From NCBI RefSeq assembly GCF_005938215.1, contig NZ_VCPD01000002.1, forward strand, positions 372,001 to 436,000: DNA of 64,000 bases. The letters are read 5' to 3'. Of this stretch, positions 1-8,987 are shown piece by piece. A program made the position numbers and the translations under genes. Within the stretch, counting starts at the first letter, position 1, and every line of letters starts with the position of its first letter. The stretch comes from Ruegeria sediminis (GTDB taxonomy: Bacteria > Pseudomonadota > Alphaproteobacteria > Rhodobacterales > Rhodobacteraceae). The notes below the pieces were generated by a model that did no database searches, was not told the DNA's origin, and worked only from the letters and a program-made list of their open reading frames with translations.

Positions 1-389
1 CCGGTCCGGATGATCGACTGGGAATGCCCCTTTGAACGGCGCACGATGGCGTGAATGCGCGCAACCAGTTCCTCGCGGTGGAATGGCTTGGTCAGATAGT
101 CGTCCGCGCCGTATCCGAACCCCTTGATCTTGCTTTCGGTGTCATCCGCTCCGGAAAGGATCAGAATCGGCGTTTCGATCTTCGCGATCCGCAATTGCCG
201 CAGCACCTCATGCCCGGTCATGTCCGGCAAGTTCAAATCCAGCAGGATCAGGTCATAGTCGTACAGCTTGGCCAGGTCGATCCCCTCTTCGCCCAGATCG
301 GTCGCATAGACGTTCAGGTTGGCATGGGTCAGCATCAACTCGATGCTTTTTGACGTGGTCGGATCATCCTCGACAAGAAGTATGCGCAT
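1..389 (-). CDS. ctrA: Cell-cycle response regulator CtrA (partial, N-terminal 129 residues)
   Basis: The visible part is a complete OmpR-type receiver domain that begins [20 protein letters not shown]. It has the acidic pocket EDD near residues 7-9, a phospho-acceptor aspartate in [10 protein letters not shown] near residue 51, and the conserved lysine in YLTKPF near residue 104. The C-terminal winged-helix DNA-binding domain lies beyond the left edge. The sequence matches CtrA of the Rhodobacteraceae closely, where the protein controls motility, gene-transfer-agent release and cyclic-di-GMP genes. The start is the ATG at 389-387. A possible CtrA box lies about 56 bases upstream, and sciP follows on the same strand immediately upstream, so regulator and antagonist are neighbours. 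Confidence 0.96.
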   Translation of the reverse strand, partial: MRILLVEDDPTTSKSIELMLTHANLNVYATDLGEEGIDLAKLYDYDLILLDLNLPDMTGHEVLRQLRIAKIETPILILSGADDTESKIKGFGYGADDYLTKPFHREELVARIHAIVRRSKGHSQSIIRT

Positions 390-444
390 CTCAAGTCTCC
401 ACTTTGCAATGTTCCGGTTTCGTATCGAGCCTGACCAAGAATGG

Positions 445-459
445 TTAACCTGACGTTAC
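445..459 (-). promoter_or_regulatory. Candidate CtrA binding site upstream of ctrA
   Basis: The plus strand reads TTAA, seven bases, TTAC. On the minus strand this is GTAA-N7-TTAACC, one mismatch from the CtrA consensus TTAA-N7-TTAA(C). It lies 56 bases upstream of the ctrA start codon in the sciP-ctrA gap, where autoregulation (known for Caulobacter ctrA) would be expected. The evidence is motif match and position only. Confidence 0.45.
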
Positions 460-485
460 CGATAATTGAGTTATTTCCCATCAAC

Positions 486-764
486 TTAAGGTTGTCGATA
501 TTTTTTCAACCACGTCACCTTCAGCGCGTTTTCTCCGTGATCGACAACGGCCGATGCCCAGGCGTTGAACTCTTCATCGCTGAGGCCATACCTTTGCTTG
601 GCTTCGGACAACGTCAGCAATCCGTAAAGCACTCCCTTGACCACAGCCGCCTTTCTGGACGCAACCCACCGTTGTGTACCTTCAGGGGGCAGATCTGCGC
701 GCGACAGGATGGAACCGTCCGGAAGTGTGACCGACCGCGGGCCATCAACCTTGTGCAAATACAT
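486..764 (-). CDS. sciP: SciP, DUF1153 small CtrA-inhibitory protein
   Basis: This 92-residue protein has the DUF1153 pattern: an N-terminal LPDGSILSRADLPP segment, then RWVASRKAAVVKGVL and a helix-turn-helix-like LTLSEAKQRYGLSDEEFNAW region, ending in a basic RQP tail. SciP of Caulobacter binds CtrA and blocks activation of CtrA promoters, and this length and architecture match. The start is supported by a purine-rich ribosome binding site (GGAGCGGGAG) just upstream. The gene lies directly upstream of ctrA on the same strand, about 96 bases apart, so the two may share transcripts while ctrA keeps its own regulated promoter. Confidence 0.9.
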   Translation of the reverse strand: MYLHKVDGPRSVTLPDGSILSRADLPPEGTQRWVASRKAAVVKGVLYGLLTLSEAKQRYGLSDEEFNAWASAVVDHGENALKVTWLKKYRQP

Positions 765-897
765 CTCCCGCTCCTCATTTTACGCTTCTGCACGCTGGTC
801 GCCCGCATCTTAAGGCGGGGTGAAACCGCCCCTTGAGAGTGTCTAGGATTTTCCTATATTCTGCCGGTCTTCGTTAACCCGGACAGGATCCGCACAA

Positions 898-2043
898 ATG
901 GCCCTCGATACCGAGACACCGCTGAACTCGCTCGGCTTCGCCAAACCGCCCTCGGAAACGCGGGTGGTCGTCGCCATGTCCGGCGGCGTGGACAGTTCCG
1001 TCGTCGCCGCCTACCTGGCCGATCAGGGTTACGACGTGGTGGGCGTCACCCTGCAGCTTTACGACCACGGCGCGGCATTGGCCAAGAAGGGCGCCTGCTG
1101 CGCCGGGATCGATATCCATGACGCGCGTCGCGTGGCCGAAGAGCGGGGCTTTCCCCACTATGTCCTGGACTACGAGAACATCTTCAAGGACGCGGTGATC
1201 GACGAGTTCGCCGACAGCTATCTGGCCGGCGCCACACCGGTTCCCTGCATCCGCTGCAACGAGCGGGTCAAGTTCAAGGACCTGCTGGGGACCGCCAAGG
1301 ATCTCGAGGCGGACTGCATGGCGACCGGACATTACATCCAGCGCAAGCTGGGGCCGAACGGGCCAGAGTTGCACTGCGCCGAAGACGCCAACCGCGACCA
1401 GTCCTATTTCCTGTTTTCGACCACGCCAGAGCAACTGGACTACCTGCGTTTTCCGCTGGGCCACCTGCCTTCGAAGGGCGCGACCCGCGTGTTGGCGGCG
1501 CAATACGGGCTTGCCGTGGCGGACAAGCCGGACAGTCAGGACATCTGCTTTGTACCAAATGGCAATTATGCCAGCGTGATCGAGAAACTGCGCCCCGGCG
1601 CTGCGGAGCCGGGCGAGATCGTTCATGCGGATGGCCGTGTTCTGGGCGCGCATGACGGCGTGATCCACTACACGATCGGCCAGCGCCGGGGCCTGGGCAT
1701 AGGCGGTCTCAGCGAACCGCTCTACGTGGTCAAGCTGGACGTTGACCGCCAGCAGGTCGTGGTCGGCCCCAAGGAGATGCTGGCCACCCGCACCGTGCCC
1801 GTGCGCGAGATCAACTGGCTTGGTGACGAACCGTTCACAAGCCGGCCGGAATGGCACCTTTCTGTCAAGGTCCGTTCGACCCGCCCGCCGCGCGAAGCAG
1901 TTGTCCGCCCCCTGTCGGACACCACGGCCGAAGTCGAGTTGCTGACACCGGAAGAAGGGGTTTCGCCGGGACAGGCTTGCGTATTCTACGAAACCGGCGG
2001 CAGCCGCATCTTCGGCGGCGGCTGGATCTGGCGCGGCTACTGA
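898..2043 (+). CDS. mnmA: tRNA-specific 2-thiouridylase MnmA
   Basis: MnmA (381 residues) makes the 2-thio group of wobble uridine 34 in tRNAs for Lys, Glu and Gln, using sulfur relayed from a cysteine desulfurase. The ATP-binding PP-loop is seen as [16 protein letters not shown] near residues 25-40. The first catalytic cysteine lies in [11 protein letters not shown] near residue 115 and the second in the [11 protein letters not shown] segment near residue 207. The length fits the family. It is read alone on the plus strand, and its stop codon overlaps the end of the convergent CadD-like gene by seven bases. Confidence 0.96.
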   Translation: MALDTETPLNSLGFAKPPSETRVVVAMSGGVDSSVVAAYLADQGYDVVGVTLQLYDHGAALAKKGACCAGIDIHDARRVAEERGFPHYVLDYENIFKDAVIDEFADSYLAGATPVPCIRCNERVKFKDLLGTAKDLEADCMATGHYIQRKLGPNGPELHCAEDANRDQSYFLFSTTPEQLDYLRFPLGHLPSKGATRVLAAQYGLAVADKPDSQDICFVPNGNYASVIEKLRPGAAEPGEIVHADGRVLGAHDGVIHYTIGQRRGLGIGGLSEPLYVVKLDVDRQQVVVGPKEMLATRTVPVREINWLGDEPFTSRPEWHLSVKVRSTRPPREAVVRPLSDTTAEVELLTPEEGVSPGQACVFYETGGSRIFGGGWIWRGY

Positions 2044-2618
2044 ATAGCGTCGGTACCCGAATTGCTGAGGATGTAGAGCCCGGCAAAGACCATGACGAAC
2101 GGGCCCAACTTTTCCAGTCGTCCCGCCCATTTCCCGGCAAGGAAAGAAGCCTGCGCACCCAACATGGCCAGCGCCGCCAATCCTGCGGCGGCTAGGGATG
2201 CCCCCAGAAAACCGGCAAATCGGTAACTTGGCGTCGAATCCGCCAGCAGCGGCGCCATGACCGCAAAACTGTCCACCGACATACCAAGGAACATGGCCGC
2301 GATCACGAATACCGAACCCTTTGACGTGGGCGCAGGCATGGACTCCGGCTGCCGGGCAAACTGCCGCCAGATTCCCCAAGCCCCCAAGGTCAACGGGATT
2401 ACACCCAAGTACCCGGTCCATGAGGGTATTGCGCCACTGATTTCGGCAGCCGCCGCAAGCGACGCCGAAATCACCAAGAGTTGTGCCAGTGCAAACCCAC
2501 CGACTGCCTTTGCGCGCCCAACGACCAGCATCGTTACGGCCAATGCCGCCATATTGTCGAGGTTGGTCAGAACCTGGGCAGTACCCGCGGAAAACAAGAA
2601 AAGAAGATGATCAAGCAT
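2037..2618 (-). CDS. CadD-like small membrane permease
   Basis: This 193-residue hydrophobic protein has about five or six membrane helices. The N-terminal [13 protein letters not shown] and the [17 protein letters not shown] segment resemble the CadD family of cadmium/cation exporters, but the substrate cannot be read from sequence. A second DNMAAL-like half, [17 protein letters not shown], suggests an internal duplication as in LysE-type transporters. The start chosen is the ATG at 2618-2616, which overlaps the lpxB stop in the string ATGCTTGA and implies translational coupling; an upstream start at 2675 would lie deeper inside lpxB. It is the last gene of the lpx operon and converges on mnmA. 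Confidence 0.65.
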   Translation of the reverse strand: MLDHLLFLFSAGTAQVLTNLDNMAALAVTMLVVGRAKAVGGFALAQLLVISASLAAAAEISGAIPSWTGYLGVIPLTLGAWGIWRQFARQPESMPAPTSKGSVFVIAAMFLGMSVDSFAVMAPLLADSTPSYRFAGFLGASLAAAGLAALAMLGAQASFLAGKWAGRLEKLGPFVMVFAGLYILSNSGTDAIQ

Positions 2619-3777
2619 TTCTGCCCGGCATACGGTCCAACACCGCTTGGGCAGCCCGCAAACCGGGGGATTCACCGCCTCGCCCCAACCGCTCCATCGT
2701 CACGCGCATGGCCTCGGTCTGAGTCTCGGGATTTGCCTGCACCTCGGCCAGCCGGGCCGCGATCTTGTCCGGCACGCATTCCGGCCCCAGGCATTCCGGC
2801 ACTGCTCGCGTGTCGCTGACCAGATTGACCAGCGTCACCGTATCCAGCTTGACCAACCGTTCGGCCATCTTCTGGGTGAGCCAGTTCAGCTTGTAGGAAA
2901 TCACCATCGGCGTTGCCTGTGCGGCGAGTTCCAATGACACCGTTCCCGAGGCGGCCAGCGCCAGATCGGCCGCCCCGAAGGCGGCGCGTTTGTGCGCCGC
3001 TGCAAGAGTAGGTTCGACACCGCGCGGGTCTACGACGACCGGATCGCCCGGCCAATTGCGGACCTGCTCCGCCACCTGATCCGCGATATGAGCGACGGCA
3101 GGCACCACCACCCGCATTTCCGGATGCCGCGACAGATGCATCCTGAGCGCCTCGCCGAATACCGGGGCCAACCGCTCGACCTCGCCACGCCGCGATCCGG
3201 GCAAGGCCAGCAAGAGCGGCGCATCCCCAAGCCCGAACTCGCTGCGAAAGCGCGACTTTTCCTCGACGCTCGCTAGGGGTTCGTTGACGACCGGGTGCCC
3301 GACGAAATCGCATTCCATCCCGGCGCGTTCCATGTAGGGCGGCTCGAAAGGAAGAAGCGCCAGAACATGGTCGATGACCTTCGCCATCTTGTCGGCCCGA
3401 CCCGGACGCCAGGCCCAGACGCTGGGCGCCACGTAATGCACCGTGCGGATGCCACTGGCCGCCTTGACCAGCTTCGCCACGCGCAGGCTAAAATCCGGGC
3501 TGTCTATGGTGATCAGAACATCCGGTCTGGTTTCGAGAACAGCCTGCGCCGTCTCAGCGATGCGGCGTTTGAGGTGGAAATACTTGGGCAGGACTTCGAT
3601 CAGTCCCATGACGGTCAGCTCGGACATGGGAAACCGGCTGACCAGCCCCTGCGCCTGCATCAGCGGCCCACCGACACCGTCGAACCGGACATCCGGCGCG
3701 AGGGTCTTCAACCCTTCCATCAGCGCCCCGCCCAGCCGGTCGCCCGAAGGTTCTCCGGCCACAAGGAACACCCGCAT
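2611..3777 (-). CDS. lpxB: Lipid-A-disaccharide synthase LpxB
   Basis: LpxB (388 residues) condenses UDP-2,3-diacylglucosamine with lipid X to form the lipid A disaccharide at the inner face of the cytoplasmic membrane. The family start MRVFLVAGEPSGDRLGG is clear, as are the HYVAPSVWAWRPGRA and ALLPFEPPY segments and the LLALPGSRRGEVERLAPV motif. The ATG at 3777-3775 overlaps the TGA of lpxI by one base (TGATG), so this start is preferred over one 48 bases upstream inside lpxI. It follows lpxA and lpxI in pathway order. Confidence 0.96.
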   Translation of the reverse strand: MRVFLVAGEPSGDRLGGALMEGLKTLAPDVRFDGVGGPLMQAQGLVSRFPMSELTVMGLIEVLPKYFHLKRRIAETAQAVLETRPDVLITIDSPDFSLRVAKLVKAASGIRTVHYVAPSVWAWRPGRADKMAKVIDHVLALLPFEPPYMERAGMECDFVGHPVVNEPLASVEEKSRFRSEFGLGDAPLLLALPGSRRGEVERLAPVFGEALRMHLSRHPEMRVVVPAVAHIADQVAEQVRNWPGDPVVVDPRGVEPTLAAAHKRAAFGAADLALAASGTVSLELAAQATPMVISYKLNWLTQKMAERLVKLDTVTLVNLVSDTRAVPECLGPECVPDKIAARLAEVQANPETQTEAMRVTMERLGRGGESPGLRAAQAVLDRMPGRNA

Positions 3778-4571
3778 CAGGCCGCGCGCTCCCGCACAAG
3801 AAGGAACAGTCCGAGACGATTGCATTCATCCACCACCCGGTCGCGTTCGAGCACGATGACACCGCCCTTTTCTATCACGATCCCGGAAAGCCCCGCCGCC
3901 ACGGCGGCAGTCACTGTATTTGGCCCGATCGTGGGCAAGTCCGCACGGCGGTCCTGGTCCGGCTTCGGCGCCTTGAACAGGACGCCGCCTCCGGCATCGG
4001 GCCGTTGGGTCAGCGACTCCAGCATCCATGCCGTTCCGAAGACCCCTTCGATCGCCAGCGCCTGGCCGCGCAGCACCACGCAGGCTTGCCCGACGTCAGC
4101 CGCGCTCATCGCGCGCAGGATGCCCGCTCCGCGATGCGCATCCGCCAGATCCGCCTCGGTGGGTTGCGCGTCCGTCAAGCAGCCGAGCGGCGGCAGAATG
4201 TCCGGGGCCAGCTCGTGCGCGGCACGGACGGTCAGCCCGGCTTCCTCGAATATGCCGATCACCGCGCGCAGCGCTCCGTCATCGCCGGACATGACCGCGC
4301 GCTTCAGGATCGGGACCAGAGGAAGGGTTTCCGCGTCGATCCGGTTTGGATCGATCACCGGGCGGCGCACCGCCCCCGCCATGCAGACCTCGACCACTCC
4401 GCGCGACTTGATGTCGGCGATGAAACTGCCGAGTTGTTCCAGCGGGAAGGCGCGGTCCACTTTCAGGCGGTCCGGCTCGAATCCCTCCATCGCGCAGATC
4501 AGCGGGCGTTCGGGCAAACGCGCCACGAGTTCGTCCGGCAATGCCCCGGTTCCGGCGATCAGAGCCAGCAT
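3777..4571 (-). CDS. lpxI: UDP-2,3-diacylglucosamine pyrophosphatase LpxI
   Basis: LpxI (DUF1009, 264 residues) hydrolyses UDP-2,3-diacylglucosamine to lipid X and replaces LpxH in alphaproteobacteria. The N-terminal domain starts MLALIAGTGALPDELV. The C-terminal catalytic domain carries GGGVLFKAPKPDQDRRADLP and the IGPNTVTAAVAAGLSGIVIE segment typical of the family. The start is four bases after the lpxA stop, and its own stop overlaps the lpxB start. Placement between lpxA and lpxB gives the full order of early lipid A steps, apart from LpxC and LpxD. Confidence 0.95.
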   Translation of the reverse strand: MLALIAGTGALPDELVARLPERPLICAMEGFEPDRLKVDRAFPLEQLGSFIADIKSRGVVEVCMAGAVRRPVIDPNRIDAETLPLVPILKRAVMSGDDGALRAVIGIFEEAGLTVRAAHELAPDILPPLGCLTDAQPTEADLADAHRGAGILRAMSAADVGQACVVLRGQALAIEGVFGTAWMLESLTQRPDAGGGVLFKAPKPDQDRRADLPTIGPNTVTAAVAAGLSGIVIEKGGVIVLERDRVVDECNRLGLFLLVRERAA

Positions 4572-4575
4572 GGCA

Positions 4576-5361
4576 TCACTTCCTCGGCGTCAAGAAGGAC
4601 CGGTCCGTCTCGCCAGTAACGAAATCGACGATCCGCTGCACATATTCGCTGTCGTTATCCTCGCCCAGGCGCCTGGCCCGCTCCATGAAGGTCCCCTCGC
4701 CTTCGGACAGCTCCCGGAACGCCGCGCGCAATGCGGCGATGTCGGCGCGCGATACGCCCCGCCGTTTGAGGCCCACCAGGTTCAACCCGTCCAATTCGCC
4801 GCGCGACGCCTGCACCAGCCCGTAAGGTATCACGTCGTTGGCAACCATGGTCAACGCGCCGATGATGGCTCCGCGCCCGACGCGCACCCATTGATGCAAG
4901 CCTGACAGACCACCCACGATCACGTCATCTTCGATGATGCAATGACCTGCGGCACCGGCATGGTTCACCATGATAACCCGGTTGCCGATCTGCACGTCAT
5001 GGGCCACATGCGCACCCGCCATCAGCAGGCAGTCATCGCCGATCCGGGTGACGCCGCCACCGCCTTCGGTCCCTGCATTGACGGTCACGTGTTCGCGTAT
5101 GCGGTTGCGCTTGCCGATTTCCAGCCGGGTGTTTTCGCCCTTGAATTTCAGATCCTGCGGAATTTCTCCGATCACTGAAAAATTGAATACAATGCTGTCT
5201 TCACCGATCGTCGTTTCTCCGGTGACGACCACATGCGATTTCAGCACGACCCTGTCGCCCAAAGAAACACTGGATCCCACATGGCAAAACGGGCCGATCA
5301 CGCAGCCCTGCCCGATCTGCGCGCCGTCTTCGATGATCGCACTCGGATGTATCTGCGTCAT
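4576..5361 (-). CDS. lpxA: UDP-N-acetylglucosamine acyltransferase LpxA
   Basis: LpxA (261 residues) transfers a 3-hydroxyacyl chain from ACP to the 3-hydroxyl of UDP-GlcNAc, the first step of lipid A synthesis. The first two thirds are left-handed beta-helix hexapeptide repeats (IHPSAIIEDGAQIGQGCVIG and onward). The catalytic histidine is expected in the LLMAGAHVAHDVQIGN segment. The C-terminal helical domain follows around YGLVQASRGELDGLNLVGLK. The start MTQIHPSAI is two bases after the fabZ stop, so the two genes are coupled. Confidence 0.96.
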   Translation of the reverse strand: MTQIHPSAIIEDGAQIGQGCVIGPFCHVGSSVSLGDRVVLKSHVVVTGETTIGEDSIVFNFSVIGEIPQDLKFKGENTRLEIGKRNRIREHVTVNAGTEGGGGVTRIGDDCLLMAGAHVAHDVQIGNRVIMVNHAGAAGHCIIEDDVIVGGLSGLHQWVRVGRGAIIGALTMVANDVIPYGLVQASRGELDGLNLVGLKRRGVSRADIAALRAAFRELSEGEGTFMERARRLGEDNDSEYVQRIVDFVTGETDRSFLTPRK

Positions 5362-5363
5362 GA

Positions 5364-5831
5364 TCAGCTTTCCGGTGTCCAGTCCACCATCGCCGAGAAC
5401 TCGGCCTCGGCCGCGACTTCCCCGTCGACGGTCGCGCGGCCGTTGAACTTGAAGATCTTGCCGCCGGGCTTGCCGCGCAGCGTTTCGATATGCATTTCCA
5501 TCACGTCTCCGGGCACCACCTTTCGGCGGAACTTGCACTTGTCGATGTTCATGAAATAGATCAGCAGGTCGGTGTCCACCACGTCGAACCCGACCCCCAG
5601 CATCACACCGGCGGTCTGCGCCATCGCCTCGATGATGGTCACGCCCGGCATGATCGGGGTGCCAGGGAAGTGGCCCTGAAAATGAGGCTCGTTCATGGTC
5701 ACGTTCTTGATACCGATGGCCGAGTGGTAGCCGTTGATCTCGATCACCTTGTCGACCAGCAGAAACGGATACCGGTGCGGCAGGATCCGCTGAATCAGCT
5801 GAATGTCGGCACTCTTGGTTTCCGTGGTCAT
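5364..5831 (-). CDS. fabZ: 3-hydroxyacyl-ACP dehydratase FabZ
   Basis: FabZ (155 residues) dehydrates 3-hydroxyacyl-ACP during fatty acid elongation and competes with LpxA for its substrate. It is a single hot-dog domain. The catalytic histidine is in the [15 protein letters not shown] segment, the catalytic glutamate in [11 protein letters not shown], and the family N-terminal [13 protein letters not shown] is present. It sits between skp and lpxA. In many gram-negative bacteria lpxD lies between skp and fabZ; here only about 86 noncoding bases separate them. Confidence 0.97.
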   Translation of the reverse strand: MTTETKSADIQLIQRILPHRYPFLLVDKVIEINGYHSAIGIKNVTMNEPHFQGHFPGTPIMPGVTIIEAMAQTAGVMLGVGFDVVDTDLLIYFMNIDKCKFRRKVVPGDVMEMHIETLRGKPGGKIFKFNGRATVDGEVAAEAEFSAMVDWTPES

Positions 5832-5917
5832 CGTGCGGTTTTCCTGTTCTGGATGGTGTTTTCTGAGTGGTTAACAATCCCGCCACGGAAGGGCAAGCTT
5901 GCCTGTTTGCCGTCCTG

Positions 5918-6490
5918 CTATTCCAGGTCCTTGCCGTCGCCTATTTCGGCGTCGATGCGGGCAATGGCGATGTCGGTAATGTCGGTGGCGTCCGAACTGA
6001 GAAACACGCTCGACCGCTCCAGGATGACGCCGGCGCCGGATTCGCGCAAAAGGTCGACTAGTATCGGCCTCGCCAACCGGAGAAACACGCCACGCGCCTC
6101 GTCGCCGCGCGCACCGAGGGCTTCCAGCTTGGCCCGTTGCCCTTCACGGTGGCTTTGCACCTTGCGGTCGAACGCATCGGCCAGTTCGCGGAACTCCTCG
6201 GGCGTCATTTCCGCGCGTTGTTCGGTCAGTTCCTTCTCTTCCCGGCTGAGGTCCGCCACGATGCGCTCGTTCTCGGCGGCCAGTTCCGCCCCTTCGGATT
6301 CGATTTCATCGATGACACGCCGGCCGAAGGCCGAACCGGCAAAAAGGCGGTCGCTCGAGATCGTGAGGATGGCCGCGTCGGGCAGCCCAAGTTGCTGTGA
6401 CAACGCCGGAACGGGTCCGATCAGGGCCAAAAAGACGCACAGGGCCCGAAGCGGGCCCTGTCGCAGATTTCTCAACAGACGCATGTCCAT
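5918..6490 (-). CDS. skp: OmpH/Skp family periplasmic chaperone
   Basis: This 190-residue protein starts with a signal peptide (hydrophobic LRALCVFLALIGPVPAL, cleavage likely after ALSQ). The rest is highly charged and mostly helical coiled coil (residues about 60-140), rich in Glu, Arg and Ala, as in Skp, which holds unfolded outer-membrane proteins in the periplasm. It ends with a strand-forming ERSSVFLSSDATDITDIAI segment typical of the OmpH family. It follows bamA by six bases, so chaperone and insertase are cotranscribed. Confidence 0.85.
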   Translation of the reverse strand: MDMRLLRNLRQGPLRALCVFLALIGPVPALSQQLGLPDAAILTISSDRLFAGSAFGRRVIDEIESEGAELAAENERIVADLSREEKELTEQRAEMTPEEFRELADAFDRKVQSHREGQRAKLEALGARGDEARGVFLRLARPILVDLLRESGAGVILERSSVFLSSDATDITDIAIARIDAEIGDGKDLE

Positions 6491-6496
6491 CTGGTG

Positions 6497-8857
6497 TCAG
6501 AAATTTGCCTGGATGGTCAGGTCGAAGCTCTGCTCCTTGTCGAAGCTCTCCTTCTTGAGAGCCTTCGAGAAGTTAAACCGAAGCGGACCGAAACCTGTGG
6601 TCCAGAGCAGCGAAAGGCCAAGAACGTGCCGCACCGAACCATCAGCGCCAACAATGTTCCCGCCGGCCGTGTTCACGTCGGACAGATCCCAGAGATTGCC
6701 GACGTCGTAGAACACGCCACCGCGCAGGCCCAACTCTTCGGGCAGCCCCAGCGGGAAGTCGGCTTCGAACCGGGTAACCCAATAGTAGTTGCCGCCGATG
6801 GCATCGTCCTGCCCACCTGAAAGGTCGCGCGGGCCAAGACCCGCCGGCTCGAAACCGCGGAAGGTGTTCGGACCCAGAAGGTAACGGTCGATGGTGCGGC
6901 TGAAGTCGTTGCCGGTCCAGGACAGGGCCCCGGCTTCCAGAGTGGCCCGCAGAGTCACCTCTTCGTTCAGTACCCGCGTCTGCCCGATCACGCGACCCGA
7001 CGTCTTGATGAACTCGTTGTCTCCGCCAAGCCCGGCAGCGTCCACTCCGACCTCGAACAGGACGCCGGCATTGGGGTTCAGCCCGCCCAGACGGCTGTCG
7101 TACGTGTAGGAAATGCCAAGCAAACTGGTCGTCCGCTTGCCCTGCGCGATTTCCGAACTGATGACGGCCCCGTTGACCTCGTTCGATCTGCCCTTCATTT
7201 CGCTGTCTTGCCAGTTGTAGCGGAACTGGACCGAGGACAACTCGCCGGTCGAGAAGGTGAGCGCGGGATTGAAGAACACGCGCTTCACGTCATAGGACGA
7301 AAAGTTCGAGTTCTGGGTCGCCAGACCAGTGCCGATGTCGAACCGTAGTCTGCGGCCCAGCAGGTAGGGCTCGGAGAAGTTGATCACGTACTGTTCGGCT
7401 TCCTGCGCGGTCGAAAGCGTCAGGCCCAAGGTCTGTCCGCGGCCGAGGAAGTTGGATTCCTGCAGACCGACGGCAACACCGAAACCGTCCGAAATCGAGT
7501 AGCTGCCGCCGAGGCTGAGCGACCCTGTCGGCTGCTCCTCGACGTCCACGTCCACGATAACCTGGCTCGGCGACGACCCTTCCCGAGTTTCGACGTCTGC
7601 GGTCGCGAAGAACCCCAGCGCGCGAATGCGTTCGGCGCTCTGCCGGATTTCGCGGGGGTTGAACGGGTCGCCTTCCACCGAGTCGAACTGACGGCGGATC
7701 ACGCGGTCAAGCGTCGTGGTGTTGCCTTCGATGTCGATGCGTTCGACAAAGATCCGCGGTCCCTTGGTCAGTGCGAATTCGACATCCAAGGTCAAGTCGC
7801 GGTTGTTCCGCTTGATGCGGGGTTCCACGCGGAGGAAATCGACACCCTGCTTTAGTCCGAGACGCTCCAGACGTGCGATCGAGTTTTCCACCAGCGACGG
7901 CGAATAGACCACCCCCGGTTTGACTTTGAGCGCGTTCTGATAGATCGCGGCATCCACGCCTGGGATCTCGCTGACGGTTGTGATCCGCCCGAACTTGAAC
8001 TGCTGGCCTTCGGTCACATCCATGACGAGGAAAAAGGCGTCCCGCTCGCGCGTGAACTCGACATTCGCGCTGTTCACGCGGAAATCGACATAGCCGCGCG
8101 ACAGGTAGAAATCGCGCAACACCTGTTTGTCGAACTCGATCCTGTCGGCGATGAACGTGTCCGACCGCAGGAAGGTCCGCAGGATGTTGGCCTGCTTGGT
8201 CTCCAGCACCTGCCGCAGCCGGCGGTCCGAGAATGCCCGGTTGCCGACAAAGCTGACGCGCTCGATCTCGATCGTGGTGCCCTCGGAAATCTCGAAGACC
8301 AGATCGACGCGGTTCTCGCTGCGGCGGATGATGCGCGGCACGACGGTCGCCGCGACGCGTCCTTGTGCCGAGTAGATCTCGGCCACGAGGTTGGCGTCCT
8401 TTTCAGCCTGCTCGGGCGTGAAGACGCGGCGCGACTGTGACCCGATGGCTTCCTGCAACACCTCGTCCTTGACGCGGCGGTTGCCCTCGAAGCTGATCCT
8501 GTTGATTGTCGGGTATTCCGACACCGCAACGACCAGCGTATTGCCTCGCGGCGTCAACTCGACTGTTTCAAAAACACCACTGTCAAGCAGTCGCTGATAG
8601 GCGTCGTTCAATTCCCCCGCACTAACCGGCTTGCCGCGTTCGATTCCCATTCGGGCCAGGATGGTCGCGGTTTCGATACGCTGGTTGCCTTCGACCTGCA
8701 CCGTGTTGAAGGTGTAGCTCTGCGCATGTGCCGGCTGCGGCGTGACCAGAAAAACCGTTGCAAAGAAAAAGAAAAAGGCCACCGCTGATTGCCACAAAAT
8801 GTAGGCCTTCGGTGCGCCGTAACCGCAGGATGTGCCCGCGCCTCGCCTGTCAGTCAT
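6497..8857 (-). CDS. bamA: Outer membrane protein assembly factor BamA
   Basis: BamA (786 residues) inserts beta-barrel proteins into the outer membrane. After a signal peptide ending PQPAHAQ near residue 46 come five POTRA domains, which open with YTFNTVQVEGNQRIE. A C-terminal 16-stranded barrel follows, with the conserved YLLGPNTFRGFEPAGLGPRD loop (the VRGF/Y-type motif) and a terminal strand ending LTIQANF with the usual aromatic last residue. The start chosen is the ATG at 8857; an ATG 66 bases further upstream would add an untypical leader. A promoter with a consensus -35 lies just upstream. Confidence 0.96.
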   Translation of the reverse strand: MTDRRGAGTSCGYGAPKAYILWQSAVAFFFFFATVFLVTPQPAHAQSYTFNTVQVEGNQRIETATILARMGIERGKPVSAGELNDAYQRLLDSGVFETVELTPRGNTLVVAVSEYPTINRISFEGNRRVKDEVLQEAIGSQSRRVFTPEQAEKDANLVAEIYSAQGRVAATVVPRIIRRSENRVDLVFEISEGTTIEIERVSFVGNRAFSDRRLRQVLETKQANILRTFLRSDTFIADRIEFDKQVLRDFYLSRGYVDFRVNSANVEFTRERDAFFLVMDVTEGQQFKFGRITTVSEIPGVDAAIYQNALKVKPGVVYSPSLVENSIARLERLGLKQGVDFLRVEPRIKRNNRDLTLDVEFALTKGPRIFVERIDIEGNTTTLDRVIRRQFDSVEGDPFNPREIRQSAERIRALGFFATADVETREGSSPSQVIVDVDVEEQPTGSLSLGGSYSISDGFGVAVGLQESNFLGRGQTLGLTLSTAQEAEQYVINFSEPYLLGRRLRFDIGTGLATQNSNFSSYDVKRVFFNPALTFSTGELSSVQFRYNWQDSEMKGRSNEVNGAVISSEIAQGKRTTSLLGISYTYDSRLGGLNPNAGVLFEVGVDAAGLGGDNEFIKTSGRVIGQTRVLNEEVTLRATLEAGALSWTGNDFSRTIDRYLLGPNTFRGFEPAGLGPRDLSGGQDDAIGGNYYWVTRFEADFPLGLPEELGLRGGVFYDVGNLWDLSDVNTAGGNIVGADGSVRHVLGLSLLWTTGFGPLRFNFSKALKKESFDKEQSFDLTIQANF

Positions 8858-8894
8858 TTTTGTCTCTACCCAAATTTCCTCAGACTTTAGAAGT

Positions 8895-8923
8895 TGAGTA
8901 CCGACATTGCAGTAGGTTGTCAA
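8895..8923 (-). promoter_or_regulatory. Probable sigma-70 promoter of the bamA operon
   Basis: Read on the minus strand there is a perfect -35 TTGACA (8923-8918), a 17-base spacer and a -10-like TACTCA (8900-8895). It sits between the terminator-like hairpin at 8940-8958 and the bamA start, 38 bases before the start codon, so bamA-skp-fabZ-lpxA-lpxI-lpxB can be transcribed apart from rseP. Confidence 0.6.
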
Positions 8924-8927
8924 AAGC

Positions 8928-8958
8928 GCAAAACAACAACGCGGCCCGATGGGCCGCG
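8928..8958 (-). terminator. Rho-independent terminator upstream of bamA
   Basis: An eight-base-pair GC-rich stem with a three-base loop lies at 8940-8958. On the minus strand it is followed by GTTGTTGTTTTG. It would end transcripts coming from rseP and the 42-residue ORF before the bamA promoter. Confidence 0.6.
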
Positions 8959-8987
8959 CAGCGATGAACCTCAGGTCAATCCGGGAA

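Noticed and set aside
874..879. TTAACC half-site upstream of mnmA as a CtrA box
   Set aside because: The second half-site at the required seven-base distance is absent (GCCG instead of TTAA).
874..2421. Long open frame on the minus strand across mnmA
   Set aside because: It is antisense to the clear MnmA gene, has no recognisable domain and shows low-complexity composition typical of GC-rich shadow frames.
3295..4905. 536-residue plus-strand frame across lpxB, lpxI and lpxA
   Set aside because: It runs against three well-supported genes and its translation is rich in Arg, Ser and Pro without any motif.
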